A stretch of DNA of 64,000 nucleotides, taken from contig NZ_POAF01000005.1 in the NCBI RefSeq assembly GCF_003309065.1, positions 287,241 to 351,240 on the forward strand. Reading direction: 5' to 3'. Each line of letters begins with the position of its first letter. Within the stretch, counting starts at the first letter, position 1. The notes under the pieces were generated by a model, which was given only the letters and a program-made list of their open reading frames with translations, had not been told where the DNA came from and did not search any database. This DNA is from Glutamicibacter soli. Its GTDB lineage: Bacteria; Actinomycetota; Actinomycetes; Actinomycetales; Micrococcaceae. Shown here one piece after another: positions 26,393 to 35,484 of the stretch. A program made the position numbers and the translations under genes.

Positions 26393-27138
26393 CGAATGCC
26401 TTGGCCACAGCCTGGGACGCGGTCACCCCGTAGTTCTAACCAGCCGCCATCTGATCGGAATAGTAAACTTTTCAGAAAAACAAGATAGTGGGTCGGTGTC
26501 CGTTTGTGCGAGCTACCGGCGGGAATAGGCAGGTTAGCGGTTCTCCGCTCGCGCGACTTTCCTTGATCGTCATTGCTTCGCTGGATGATTCGGTTCTCGC
26601 CAGAGTTGTCACGTTCTCCCGGGGGCGCCTCGGATCACTGCCATCGTCCCGTCTTCAGGAGCATATGCCCGTGTCCGGCAATCGAACGATCTATTCGGGA
26701 TGCCCGCTCCGTAGCAAGGTTTGCACTGACTGAGAGCGTCTTGCGGCCGACTAGCACCGCACTCACCGAATCGGCAGCTTCTACCGCTTCGGGCTTCCAG
26801 ACGGCGTTTGGGGTCGCACCGTCGATGGTATCCACACCCACTGCCATGCGGGCTGTTGTGCCCTTCGAAGCCGGTCAAGCTTTGCGCCTTCGACTTTGCT
26901 CGGCCGGGGCGGTAGCTGGGCGCGATGTGTTCGTGCACCGATTCACTGCCGCGACGTCGGACCAATTTACGCCCGGACGACGTGCACGGGCATTCCCCCG
27001 AATGGCTGGACGGGTTCGAGGGCACCGGCATGACCACGAGCGCCGGGTCCCTTCTGAAAAGTTGATCCGGGATTTTCCGAGTCCGGCCGTGCAACCCCGG
27101 TTCCGTTGCGGGGCCAACGTCAGCGATCCTTTCAGGAC
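26393..27138. other. 746-bp region without a convincing gene, possibly decayed
   Basis: No frame here looks coding: open stretches on both strands are Arg/Ser/Pro-rich and the base composition is less biased than in the neighbours. On the minus strand 26635-26847 reads as a more protein-like 70-residue piece (DTIDGATPNAVWKPEA, AVLVGRKTL), and on the plus strand a short stretch near 26960-27060 (DDVHGHSPEWLDGFEG). They are too short and disconnected to assign. A small hairpin (CCCCG...CGGGG) lies near 27093-27111, before the DUF222 gene's 3' end. Confidence 0.4.
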
Positions 27139-28995
27139 CTACGGGTCAGCGATGCTGGCGTCCAGTCTGCCCGCCCGCCACAGCACCGTGGCCTGCCGCG
27201 CCCACTCGGCCAACCGCAGGGCTTCAGAGGGCGAGAAGAAGTAGGTGTTGAACTGCAGGCGCTGCTCTGGGTCCAGCTCCCTGGGCAGCAGCACCATGGG
27301 ACGCGAGCCCTTGACCTTCACCGCGTGGAACAGCCCGCAATGCCGGGCGATATGGTGGATTTCGCAATACAGGTCGCTGGTCTCGATGTCGGTGCGGCCG
27401 CCGAGCTCCCACTTGTCCAGATGGTCCAGCTCGCAGCGGTGCGCCGGCATGCTGCACCCCGGATAGGCGCAGCCGCGGTAGGCGGCGCGGATCGCCCGGG
27501 CCTGGGATTTGGAAAACAGCCTTTGGGTGCGCCCGAGATCCAGGATGCGGCTCTTGCCGTTGAGCACCACCGGGTACAGCCCGGCGTTGCACACCATGGC
27601 GCGTGCCTGGCCCGCCGGAATCGGGATGCCTGAGGTGCTGACCGCGAAGTCCCGGCCGGTTTCGAGCATCTTGTCGTAGTCCAGCAGCACACCGATCTGC
27701 GGGGTGATCACCGCGTGGCCGTCGGCCGCCAGGGCGCCCGGTCCGTTGGCCTGCAGCACCGCCATCAGACCCAGCAGATGCCGCAATTCAGGGCGCAGAT
27801 CCTCGAAGGGACCGGGAACCGCCGCGTCATTCGCAGCCGTTCGCGCCGTGCCGCCAACTGCGCCGGGCGGGGTTCCGGAAGGTGCCTCGGCGTCCGTGCC
27901 GGGTTCGCGGTCTGCTTCCCGGCGGTTTCCGCACTCGTTGTCGTCATCCTCGGGGCAGATATCCGCATCGAAGCCGCTGGGGCAGTCGTCGTCGGGCGTT
28001 TCGTCTCCGGTGCCGTCGGTGAAGTGGTCGCCGGCGGAGTGGTCGCCGGTGGGGTCGTCGTCAGCGGAGTCGTCGGCTGCGGAGCCGGCCTTGGCCCAGT
28101 CCGGCATGGTGGACTCGTCGTCCCAGCCGGGGGCGGAGTCGTCGTCGGTGAGCGCGGCGGCCTGCTCGGCGAGCGCGTCGCGGTTGCCGGCCATGGTTTT
28201 AGGGTTGTCGACGGCGCGGAAGATGGCGTGCATGGTTTCGCCCTGCGAGGGCAGCAGCTTGACCAGGAAGCGCTCCAGCCCGTTGCGGATGCCCAGCGGG
28301 TAGACACCGATCTGCGAGAGCAGGGCCTCGGGCGGGCGCCGCTCCCCCACCGCCTGGGCGACCAGCGCGGAGATGTGCTTGCGCGCGGTGGCCGGCTGGC
28401 TGCGGATGAGTTCCAGCGAGAGCTCCTGGAGTTCGGCCCGGGTCTGCTCCGCCTCGGGCCCGGTCCCCAGGTCCTTGTCCGCGGCCCTGATCTTGCGGGC
28501 AGCGGAGATGACCAGGCGTGGGTCGGTGTCCGGATCGTCGAAAGCTGCGGCCAGCACCGGCAGCGCGGGGCCGGCCGGCTCGCCGGCGTCGGTGACCTGT
28601 GCGATCAGGCTGTCGGCGGCGGCCAGGCGGTCGCGGGCGGTGGAGACCGGCACGTTCAGCCAGCCGGCCAGCAGGTCCAGCGCCTTCTTGAAGTGGGTGC
28701 GTGCGACGGTGGTGCGGCCGGCGGCGGCCTCGACGTCCTGGGGCGTGGGCTCCAGGCCCCCGTCGGCGATGGCCTGCAGCGAGTCCGTGTCGAGCTTGTG
28801 GGCGCCGGTGCGGCGCACGGCTTCCGCGGCGCGCAGCTGGGCGCGGCTGAGCTGCTGCGCGAGGTGCTCGATGAGCAGCGCCGCATAGGCGGCGTGCCCA
28901 GCGGGGACGTCGGGGTCGGACAGGGCGCTCACCGCCGATCCGAGCAGCCTGTCCGCCTGGGACAGGTTCATCAGTGCTTCGCTGCTGGTGCTCAT
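27139..28995 (-). CDS. DUF222 / HNH endonuclease domain protein (13E12-type)
   Basis: 618 residues. The N-terminal ~300 residues are a DUF222 helical domain; a Ser/Asp/Glu/Gly-rich low-complexity linker follows (about residues 330-440); the C-terminus has an HNH-type zinc/nuclease core (CAYPGCSMPAHRCELDHLDKWELGG in part, then CEIHHIARH). Such proteins are abundant in actinobacterial genomes, often in several copies; a role as mobile-element nuclease or in DNA metabolism has been suggested but not shown. The ATG at 28995 matches the usual MSTS-like start. It lies alone beside an apparently decayed 0.7-kb region. Confidence 0.85.
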   Translation of the reverse strand: MSTSSEALMNLSQADRLLGSAVSALSDPDVPAGHAAYAALLIEHLAQQLSRAQLRAAEAVRRTGAHKLDTDSLQAIADGGLEPTPQDVEAAAGRTTVARTHFKKALDLLAGWLNVPVSTARDRLAAADSLIAQVTDAGEPAGPALPVLAAAFDDPDTDPRLVISAARKIRAADKDLGTGPEAEQTRAELQELSLELIRSQPATARKHISALVAQAVGERRPPEALLSQIGVYPLGIRNGLERFLVKLLPSQGETMHAIFRAVDNPKTMAGNRDALAEQAAALTDDDSAPGWDDESTMPDWAKAGSAADDSADDDPTGDHSAGDHFTDGTGDETPDDDCPSGFDADICPEDDDNECGNRREADREPGTDAEAPSGTPPGAVGGTARTAANDAAVPGPFEDLRPELRHLLGLMAVLQANGPGALAADGHAVITPQIGVLLDYDKMLETGRDFAVSTSGIPIPAGQARAMVCNAGLYPVVLNGKSRILDLGRTQRLFSKSQARAIRAAYRGCAYPGCSMPAHRCELDHLDKWELGGRTDIETSDLYCEIHHIARHCGLFHAVKVKGSRPMVLLPRELDPEQRLQFNTYFFSPSEALRLAEWARQATVLWRAGRLDASIADP

Positions 28996-29121
28996 GGATC
29001 CAGCGTGCCCGGGCGGCGGCAGGCTCGGGGCGACAGTACTGCACGGTGGGGATAAACCGGTGCACGGTGATTTCCGGCGTGCCTCGCCCTGTAACAGGCG
29101 TGCGGGCTTGGACACGTACGC

Positions 29122-30651
29122 TTAGCCGTGCATGCGGTACCAGAGCAGCGCCACCTGCAAGCTGGCGCGGGACTCGGCGGATTCCAGCGAGACCCCGAGC
29201 TTGTCCTCCAGCTTGGCCAGCCGGGCGTAGAGCGTGGGGCGCGAGAAATAGCCGGCCTTGGCCAGGGCGGACTTGTTGCCGCCGTGGGCCAGGTAGAGCT
29301 CCAGCAGCTGCAGCCCGTCCTCGTCGAGCGGGGAAAGCAGGCCGTCCAGCTCGGTGTGCGCGAAGGCGCGCAGCCTGGCATCGGCGCCCATCGCGGAGAG
29401 CACCCCGCGCAGGCGCAGGTCGGCGAAGCGGTAGTAGGGCTGGGCGCGGGTGGGCAGGTGCGGGACGATGTGCGCGACGTGGGCGGCCTCGTCCAGCCGG
29501 GCCAGGCAGGCGGCCAGCGGTCCCTCCGCGGCGACGCCGATCGCCACCGGCTCGGCCAGCTGCTCGGCCAGCCGGCGGGTGAAGCCCTGCAACGCGGAGT
29601 CCACCAGCTCGCGGGCGCGCACCGGCAGGATGACCGCCAGGTAGCCGGGTTTCAGCGACCCGGCGAGCACCCCCAGGTGCAGGGTGTCGGCCAGCTGCTC
29701 GATGACTTCCAGCGCGGCGCGCTCGGCCAGCTGGGTCTCCGTGGGGGTGCGCTCCCCGGCAGCCAGCGAGAGCACCAGCGGAACGTAGTAGGGCGCGGCG
29801 TCCAAGCCCAGGGACTGGGCGCGCACCGCGATCTCCTTGTCGCCGTAGCCGTGCGCGGCCTGCAGCTCGTGCAGCATCGAGGTTCGCGCCTGGTAGAGCA
29901 GTTCGCGGTCGTCGCGCCCGGAAAGCCGGGCGATGGTCAGCGCCTGGCCGGCGCGCTCCAGCACCAGCGCGGCGTTGGCATCGTCCTCCAGCGCGGCCGG
30001 GACGATGAGCCGGCCCCAGCGGCGGCGGGCCGCCCCCACCGGGGTTTGCAGCCAGTTCTCGGCGCCCGCCGAGCGCCCGGTGTGCTCCAGGTAGCCGACG
30101 AAGCGGGAGCGGGAAATCCAGTCGTCGAGATCCGCGTTCGCGTGGGCGAGGACCAGGTGGCGCACGTCCTCGAGCACCACCGGAGCGTCAAGCAGCTCGG
30201 CGGTGCGCTCGACGATGGCCTGCTCGTCGGCCTCTGAGAGCGAGAGTTCGGTGTAGATCTCGTGCACGCTGCGCGAGAACTGCAGGTCTGCCAGCTGCTG
30301 GGCGACCAGCTTCTGGTGGATGACCTCGGTGATGGCCACGAAACGGACCTTGCGGCGCAGCCTGATGACGGGGAACCCGAGCCCTGCCACCTGCAGTTCC
30401 GCTTCGCCCGGTGCCTCGATGATCACGCCCGCCGCGCCGGCGTCGCGCAGTTGTTCCAAAAAGCCGCGAACGTCGGTCACGTTGCGCAGCGTGGTGAGCA
30501 CCAGCTCGCGGCCGAAGAGCAGGTCAACGTTGGATTCCGACTCGGTGACGTGCACCCAGCGCAGCTCCGCGTCCAGCCCGTCGGCGCACAGCAGCTGCGG
30601 ATCGGCCTCCTGCACCACCGGCAGGGCCAGCACGTCGTTGACAGTCAGCAT
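29122..30651 (-). CDS. PucR-family transcriptional regulator
   Basis: 509 residues. An N-terminal PucR domain (MLTVNDVLALPVVQ to about residue 130) precedes a long sensor region; the C-terminus is a PucR-type HTH_30 (LQLLELYLAHGGNKSALAKAGYFSRPTLYARLAKLEDKLG in part). PucR-type factors often activate purine, GABA or beta-alanine catabolism. AAAGG lies seven bases before the ATG at 30651. It is divergent from the mmsA/aminotransferase operon and very likely activates it; the inducer is probably the amine or its semialdehyde. Confidence 0.9.
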   Translation of the reverse strand: MLTVNDVLALPVVQEADPQLLCADGLDAELRWVHVTESESNVDLLFGRELVLTTLRNVTDVRGFLEQLRDAGAAGVIIEAPGEAELQVAGLGFPVIRLRRKVRFVAITEVIHQKLVAQQLADLQFSRSVHEIYTELSLSEADEQAIVERTAELLDAPVVLEDVRHLVLAHANADLDDWISRSRFVGYLEHTGRSAGAENWLQTPVGAARRRWGRLIVPAALEDDANAALVLERAGQALTIARLSGRDDRELLYQARTSMLHELQAAHGYGDKEIAVRAQSLGLDAAPYYVPLVLSLAAGERTPTETQLAERAALEVIEQLADTLHLGVLAGSLKPGYLAVILPVRARELVDSALQGFTRRLAEQLAEPVAIGVAAEGPLAACLARLDEAAHVAHIVPHLPTRAQPYYRFADLRLRGVLSAMGADARLRAFAHTELDGLLSPLDEDGLQLLELYLAHGGNKSALAKAGYFSRPTLYARLAKLEDKLGVSLESAESRASLQVALLWYRMHG

Positions 30652-30773
30652 CCTCGCACCTTTACACATCGTCGCAGCGTCACGATAAATCATTACATAC
30701 TGCCTGTGTCGCAGGCCATGTTCGTGCCCGATGATGAATTCAGGAATCCATTCGAGGACAACAAGGAGCCACG

Positions 30774-32276
30774 ATGAACACGACGCTGACATCAACCCTG
30801 CAGCACTGGATCGACAACGCCAACTACGTTGCAGACGACCGCACCGGCAAGGTCTACAACCCTGCCACCGGCGAGGTCGCCCGCGAGGTGGCACTGGCCT
30901 CCAAGGCAACCACCGAGGCAGCGATCGCCTCCGCGCACGCAGCCTTCCCGGGCTGGCGCGACACCTCCCTGGCACGGCGCACCGCCATCATGTTCCGCTA
31001 CCGCGAGCTGCTCACCGAGCGCAAGGGCGAGCTGGCGGCGATCATCACCGCCGAGCACGGCAAGGTGCTCGACGACGCGCTGGGCGAGGTCGCCCGCGGC
31101 CTGGAGGTCGTGGAGCTCGCCTGCAACGCGCCGTACCTGCTCAAGGGCGAGTACTCGGAGAACGCCTCGACCGGCGTCGACGTGCAGTCCATGCGCCAGC
31201 CGCTGGGCGTCTCGGCCATCATCTCCCCGTTCAACTTCCCAGCCATGGTGCCGCTGTGGTTCTTCCCGGTGGCCATCGCCTCGGGCAACACCGTGGTGCT
31301 CAAGCCTTCGGAGAAGGACCCGTCGGCCGCCAACTGGATGGCCGAGCTGTTCGCCGAGGCAGGCCTGCCTGCCGGCGTGCTGAACGTCGTGCACGGCGAC
31401 AAGGAGTCGGTCGACACCCTGCTGAACGACGAGCGCATTTCCTCGGTCTCCTTCGTGGGCTCGACCCCGATCGCCCAGTACGTCTACTCCACCGGCACTG
31501 CCAACGGCAAGCGCGTGCAGGCCTTCGGCGGAGCGAAGAACCACATGCTGGTGCTTCCCGACGCAGACCTTGACCTGGCAGCCGACATGGCGGTGAACGC
31601 CGGCTTCGGCGCCGCCGGCGAGCGCTGCATGGCGATCTCCGTGGTCGTTGCGCTGGAGGGCATCGCCGATCAGCTGGTCGCCAAGATCGCCGAGCGCGCC
31701 AAGACCCTGCGCGTGGGCGATGGCACCCGCGGCTGCGACATGGGCCCGCTGATCACCGGCGAGCACCGCGACAAGGTCGCAGGCTACATCGACGCCGGCA
31801 TCGCCGCCGGGGCCACCCTGGCCCTGGACGGCCGCACCGGTACGGTGGACGCCGACGGCGAAGGCTTCTTCCTGCACCCGACCATGTTCGACAACGTCAC
31901 CACCGACATGAGCATCTACACCGACGAGATCTTCGGCCCGGTTCTGTCCGTGGTCCGCGTGGAGTCATTCGACGAGGGCGTCGAGCTGATCAACTCCTCG
32001 AAGTACGGCAACGGCACCGCGATCTTCACCAACGACGGCGGCGCCGCCCGCCGCTTCGAGAACCGCATCCAGGTGGGCATGGTCGGCGTCAACGTGCCGA
32101 TCCCGGTACCGGTGGGCTACCACTCCTTCGGCGGCTGGAAGGCCTCGCTGTTCGGCGACCAGCACGCCTACGGCCCGGAGGGCTTCAAGTTCTTCACCCG
32201 CAACAAGGTTGTCACCAAGCGCTGGCTGGACCCGAGCCACGGCGGCATCAACCTCGGCTTCCCACAGAACGACTAG
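30774..32276 (+). CDS. mmsA: CoA-acylating (methyl)malonate-semialdehyde dehydrogenase
   Basis: 500 residues, the normal length. Catalytic Cys C285 lies in AGERCMAIS and the oxyanion Asn N155 in SPFNFPAM. At the position where other aldehyde dehydrogenases have the general-base Glu it shows GGAKNH, the hallmark of the CoA-dependent MMSDH branch. It would convert malonate semialdehyde to acetyl-CoA, or methylmalonate semialdehyde to propionyl-CoA. Followed five bases later by an aminotransferase that would make the semialdehyde, so a beta-alanine-type route to acetyl-CoA is the best reading. AAGGAGCC lies right before the ATG. Confidence 0.93.
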   Translation: MNTTLTSTLQHWIDNANYVADDRTGKVYNPATGEVAREVALASKATTEAAIASAHAAFPGWRDTSLARRTAIMFRYRELLTERKGELAAIITAEHGKVLDDALGEVARGLEVVELACNAPYLLKGEYSENASTGVDVQSMRQPLGVSAIISPFNFPAMVPLWFFPVAIASGNTVVLKPSEKDPSAANWMAELFAEAGLPAGVLNVVHGDKESVDTLLNDERISSVSFVGSTPIAQYVYSTGTANGKRVQAFGGAKNHMLVLPDADLDLAADMAVNAGFGAAGERCMAISVVVALEGIADQLVAKIAERAKTLRVGDGTRGCDMGPLITGEHRDKVAGYIDAGIAAGATLALDGRTGTVDADGEGFFLHPTMFDNVTTDMSIYTDEIFGPVLSVVRVESFDEGVELINSSKYGNGTAIFTNDGGAARRFENRIQVGMVGVNVPIPVPVGYHSFGGWKASLFGDQHAYGPEGFKFFTRNKVVTKRWLDPSHGGINLGFPQND

Positions 32277-32281
32277 GACCA

Positions 32282-33646
32282 ATGACTACCGAAATCAGCG
32301 ACATCACCAGCGAGCAGATCGCAGCCGGCCAGCGTGCCCACGAACTTGACCGCGAGCACGTTTTCCACTCCTGGCAGGCGCAGGGCCCGTTCAACCCGAT
32401 GACGATCCTGAAGACCGAGGGTTCGTACGTGTGGGACGGCGAGGGCAACAAGCTCATCGACCTCTCCAGCCAGCTGGTGAACACGAACGTCGGCCACCAG
32501 CACCCGAAGGTCGTCGCGGCGATCATCGAGCAGGCGGGCAAGATCGCCACGATCGCCCCGCAGCACGTGAACGACGCTCGCTCCGAGGCGGCGCGGCTGA
32601 TCGCCTCGCACACCCCGGGCGACCTGGACAAGATCTTCTTCACCAACGGCGGCGCCGACGCCAACGAGCACGCCATCCGCATGGCCCGCGTGCACACCGG
32701 CAAGCACAAGGTGCTCTCCGCGTACCGCAGCTACCACGGCGGCACCCACCTGGCGGTGAACGTCACCGGCGATCCGCGCCGCGTGGCCTCGGACAACGCC
32801 TCCGACGGCGTCGTGCATTTCTTCCCCGCCTACCCGTACCGCTCCTACTTCAACTCCACCACGGAGGCCGAAGAGACCCAGCGCGCGCTGAAGCACCTGG
32901 AAGACACGATCATCCTCGAGGGTGCATCGAACATCGCCGCCTTGGTCCTGGAGTCGATCCCGGGCAGCGCAGGCATCTACGTGCCGCCGGCAGGCTACAT
33001 GGAAGGCGTGCGCGAGCTGACCCGCAAGTACGGCATCGTGTTCATCGCCGATGAGGTCATGGCGGGCTTCGGCCGTTCGGGCGAATGGTTCGCGGTGAAC
33101 CACTGGAACGTTGTTCCGGATCTGATGACCTTTGCCAAGGGCGTGAACTCCGGCTACGTGCCGCTGGGCGGCGTGGCGATCTCCCCGCAGATCTTCGAGA
33201 CCTTCCGCGAGCGCGTCTACCCGGGCGGGCTGACCTACTCGGGCCACCCGCTGGCTTGCGCGGCAGCGGTTGCCACCATCGAAGCGATGGAGGAAGAGGA
33301 CCTGGTTGCCAATGCCAAGCGCTTGGGCGATGAGATCATCGGCCCGCGCCTGGCGCAGTTCAAGGCCGACCACCCGTCGGTGGGCGACGTGCGCGGAACC
33401 GGCGTGTTCTGGGCGATCGAACTGGTCACCAACCGCGAAACCCGCGAACCGCTGGCCGCCTACGGCGGCAGCTCGCCGGAAATGAACCAGGTCATCGCCG
33501 CGGCCCGCGCCGCAGGCCTGCTGCCGTTCGCGAACTTCAACCGCCTGCACGTGGTGCCGGCGCTGAACATCCCGGACGACGTGCTCATCGAGGCGCTGGA
33601 CAAGCTGGAACAGGCGCTCGTCGTCGCCGACGGCTTCGTCAAGTAG
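32282..33646 (+). CDS. Class III aminotransferase, beta-alanine/omega-amino-acid type
   Basis: 454 residues. PLP lysine K286 in TFAKGVNSG, Asp D257 in FIADEVMAGFGR. It begins five bases after mmsA and shares its terminator. Enzymes of this group convert beta-alanine, GABA or taurine with pyruvate or 2-oxoglutarate; with mmsA beside it, beta-alanine to malonate semialdehyde is favoured. It differs from the putrescine-type enzyme at 20199, with low similarity outside the PLP motifs. Confidence 0.88.
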   Translation: MTTEISDITSEQIAAGQRAHELDREHVFHSWQAQGPFNPMTILKTEGSYVWDGEGNKLIDLSSQLVNTNVGHQHPKVVAAIIEQAGKIATIAPQHVNDARSEAARLIASHTPGDLDKIFFTNGGADANEHAIRMARVHTGKHKVLSAYRSYHGGTHLAVNVTGDPRRVASDNASDGVVHFFPAYPYRSYFNSTTEAEETQRALKHLEDTIILEGASNIAALVLESIPGSAGIYVPPAGYMEGVRELTRKYGIVFIADEVMAGFGRSGEWFAVNHWNVVPDLMTFAKGVNSGYVPLGGVAISPQIFETFRERVYPGGLTYSGHPLACAAAVATIEAMEEEDLVANAKRLGDEIIGPRLAQFKADHPSVGDVRGTGVFWAIELVTNRETREPLAAYGGSSPEMNQVIAAARAAGLLPFANFNRLHVVPALNIPDDVLIEALDKLEQALVVADGFVK

Positions 33647-33654
33647 CCGACCCC

Positions 33655-33688
33655 GCACAGCTGGCAGGAATCCCCCTGCCAGCTGTGC
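33655..33688 (+). terminator. Intrinsic terminator of the mmsA operon
   Basis: A 14-bp perfect stem (33655-33668 with 33675-33688) followed directly by TTTTTAAT, nine bases past the aminotransferase stop. The best canonical terminator in the window. Confidence 0.9.
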
Positions 33689-33794
33689 TTTTTAATATTC
33701 GGTATTAACAATTCGCTGGCAGATGAATGGGCCGCAGGCTCCCGCTGGTGCTGTGAAATACTGGGGTCAACCGCAAATCTTTATGGAGGAACTC

Positions 33795-34253
33795 ATGGCA
33801 GGCGACGCTTTCCAGCCGCATCTTCAGTGGGGTGTCAAGGCCTCGTTCGTTGGATACATTGCATCGCTGGCTGACGGCCGCATCGAGGCCTCGAATGGCG
33901 TGTGGCAGGTCGGCAACGCGCTGGCCTTCCCCGTGCACCCGGCGGTGGACGTTCCCGACAACGAGATCTGGTTCAACGGGCGCGTGTCTTTCTCGGGCCA
34001 CGGCGGGATGATGAAGCTCGAGCTGAACGAACCGCGCATCGAGAACCAGGGCGAGTCGATCTTCCTGACCATCGACACCCCCGAGGGCCGCACTGCCATC
34101 GCGGAACTGACCGAGACCGGAGTTTCGCACGCCATGGGCATGACCCGAACCCGGTTCTCGGCCGTGGTGACTGAAGACGGCTCCAAGATGTTCAACGGGC
34201 AGTACCCTGCCGGGCAGGCGATGGAAGAAGTCGAAGTCACCCTGCGCGGCTAG
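33795..34253 (+). CDS. Small HtaA-domain-like protein without signal peptide
   Basis: 152 residues. LQWGVKASFVGYIA near the N-terminus, then FNGRVSFSGHGGMMKLELNEPRIEN, follows the layout of the HtaA domain, known from cell-surface haem-binding proteins of corynebacteria (HtaA, HtaB). No signal peptide, anchor or membrane helix is visible, so unlike those proteins this one looks cytoplasmic. GGAGG lies five bases before the ATG at 33795. It stands alone between two good terminators. Haem binding is only inferred from the domain. Confidence 0.65.
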   Translation: MAGDAFQPHLQWGVKASFVGYIASLADGRIEASNGVWQVGNALAFPVHPAVDVPDNEIWFNGRVSFSGHGGMMKLELNEPRIENQGESIFLTIDTPEGRTAIAELTETGVSHAMGMTRTRFSAVVTEDGSKMFNGQYPAGQAMEEVEVTLRG

Positions 34254-34271
34254 AAAACGCCTATTACAGGG

Positions 34272-34303
34272 AAACCCTGCACCGCACGCGCGGTGCAGGG
34301 TTT
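34272..34303. terminator. Bidirectional terminator between HtaA-like and AroE-like genes
   Basis: A 14-bp perfect stem (34272-34285 with 34290-34303) flanked by A and T runs, between convergent genes; suited to both. Confidence 0.85.
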
Positions 34304-34311
34304 TTCAGTTC

Positions 34312-35124
34312 CTACTGTCGGGAGAACTCGGAGGCGCGGATGACCTGATCCTCGCTGAGCCCATGTCCCGTGTACTTCTCGAACTGCGCGGCGGCCTGCA
34401 GGGCAATCACCTCGGCCCCGGTGATGACCTGCTTTCCGTGCTCCCGTGCGGCGGCGACCAGCGGGGTCTCGCTGGGGAACGCGACCACGTCGAACACCGT
34501 TTCCGCCGCGGCGATCTGCGCATCGCTGAATGACTGGATAGCGGCCTGTTCTCCGTCCATGCCCAGCGGCGTGACGTTGACCAGCACCTGGTGGCCCGGT
34601 TCCGGATCGGCATCGATGAATGCGTAGCCGTACTTCTGCGCCAGCGCCCCTCCCGCGGCGATGTTGCGCGCGAGCACCGTGAGGTTCTCGAAGCCGGCAT
34701 CGCGGAATGCCGCGACCACCGCCTTGGCCATGCCCCCGGAACCGCGGACCAGCACGTTCGCCGACGGGTCCAGCTCGTGGCGCCCGATCAGCGTGGCGAT
34801 CGCCTCGAAGTCGGTGTTGGAGGCGCTGAGGTGGCCGTCGGTGTTCACGATGGTATTCACCGAGTCGATGGCCGCCGCCGAAGGCTCGATGGTGTCCACC
34901 AGCGCCATGACGTCCTCCTTGAAAGGCATGGACACCGAGCAGCCGCGGATGCCCAGGGCGCGGACGCCGGCAATCGCACCGGCCAAGTCGTCGGTGGAGA
35001 ACGCCTTGTAGATGAAGTTCAGCCCCAGTTCCTCGTACAGGTAGTTGTGGAAGCGGGTGCCGATATTCGACGGCCGGCCGGACAGCGAGATGCACAGGGT
35101 CATGTCTTTATTCAGGATGGGCAT
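34312..35124 (-). CDS. Shikimate/quinate dehydrogenase-like enzyme (SDH-like)
   Basis: 270 residues. The catalytic Lys is K69 in SVSMPFKED and the Asp D105 in ASNTDFEA; the nucleotide loop is GSGGMAKAV near 140. The N-terminal substrate motif is SGRPSNIGTRFHN instead of the classical GxPxxHSxSPxxHN, which puts it with the SDH-like group (HI0607 type) rather than biosynthetic AroE. Such enzymes have low shikimate activity and unclear substrates. It is transcribed alone; the CDGSH/di-iron genes upstream end 157 bp before its start. Confidence 0.85.
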   Translation of the reverse strand: MPILNKDMTLCISLSGRPSNIGTRFHNYLYEELGLNFIYKAFSTDDLAGAIAGVRALGIRGCSVSMPFKEDVMALVDTIEPSAAAIDSVNTIVNTDGHLSASNTDFEAIATLIGRHELDPSANVLVRGSGGMAKAVVAAFRDAGFENLTVLARNIAAGGALAQKYGYAFIDADPEPGHQVLVNVTPLGMDGEQAAIQSFSDAQIAAAETVFDVVAFPSETPLVAAAREHGKQVITGAEVIALQAAAQFEKYTGHGLSEDQVIRASEFSRQ

Positions 35125-35280
35125 GCAGAGCTCTTCCGGAGTCGGGGGGACGAGGTCTTCACCTAATATACGGCGGCTGCAAGCGACCCCGGGGCATTAA
35201 AGATGTTTTTTGCGCTCCGAGTCCTCCGGCTCCATCGATCTGGCCGCATCAGCTCCGTCGGGCTTGGAGGGGACTCGCCG

Positions 35281-35484
35281 TCAGTCACGTGGCATTTCGA
35301 ACTTCTTGAGTTTGTGCGTGCCGTCGCAGAACGGTTTGATGGCCGAGCTTCCGCAACGGCACAACGCCACGGTTTCACGGCTTGTCGGAACAGCTTCGCC
35401 CTCCGCGTCGAGAATCTCGAAGTCGCCACGGAGAATCAGCGGCCCCTGCGGGCAGACCACGATCTGCGCTCCCTCCGCGCTCAT
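35281..35484 (-). CDS. CDGSH-type [2Fe-2S] protein
   Basis: 67 residues. The 3Cys-1His cluster site is complete: C42-x-C44 in LCRCG, C53 in PFCDG and H57, i.e. the CDGSH signature CxCxSxxxPFCDGxH. Single-motif CDGSH proteins dimerise and carry redox-active clusters for electron transfer or cluster delivery. The ATG at 35484 overlaps the stop of the di-iron enzyme gene by four bases, so the two are co-translated and it may supply electrons to that enzyme. Confidence 0.93.
   Translation of the reverse strand: MSAEGAQIVVCPQGPLILRGDFEILDAEGEAVPTSRETVALCRCGSSAIKPFCDGTHKLKKFEMPRD

Noticed and set aside
26609..27094. 161-codon open frame on the minus strand
   Set aside because: Arg/Ser/Pro-rich composition, no ribosome site, no domain; overlapping frames are equally open.
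30652..30975. N-terminal extension of the PucR protein
   Set aside because: It overlaps the divergent mmsA gene and has Arg/Trp-rich shadow composition; the ATG at 30651 has a good ribosome site.
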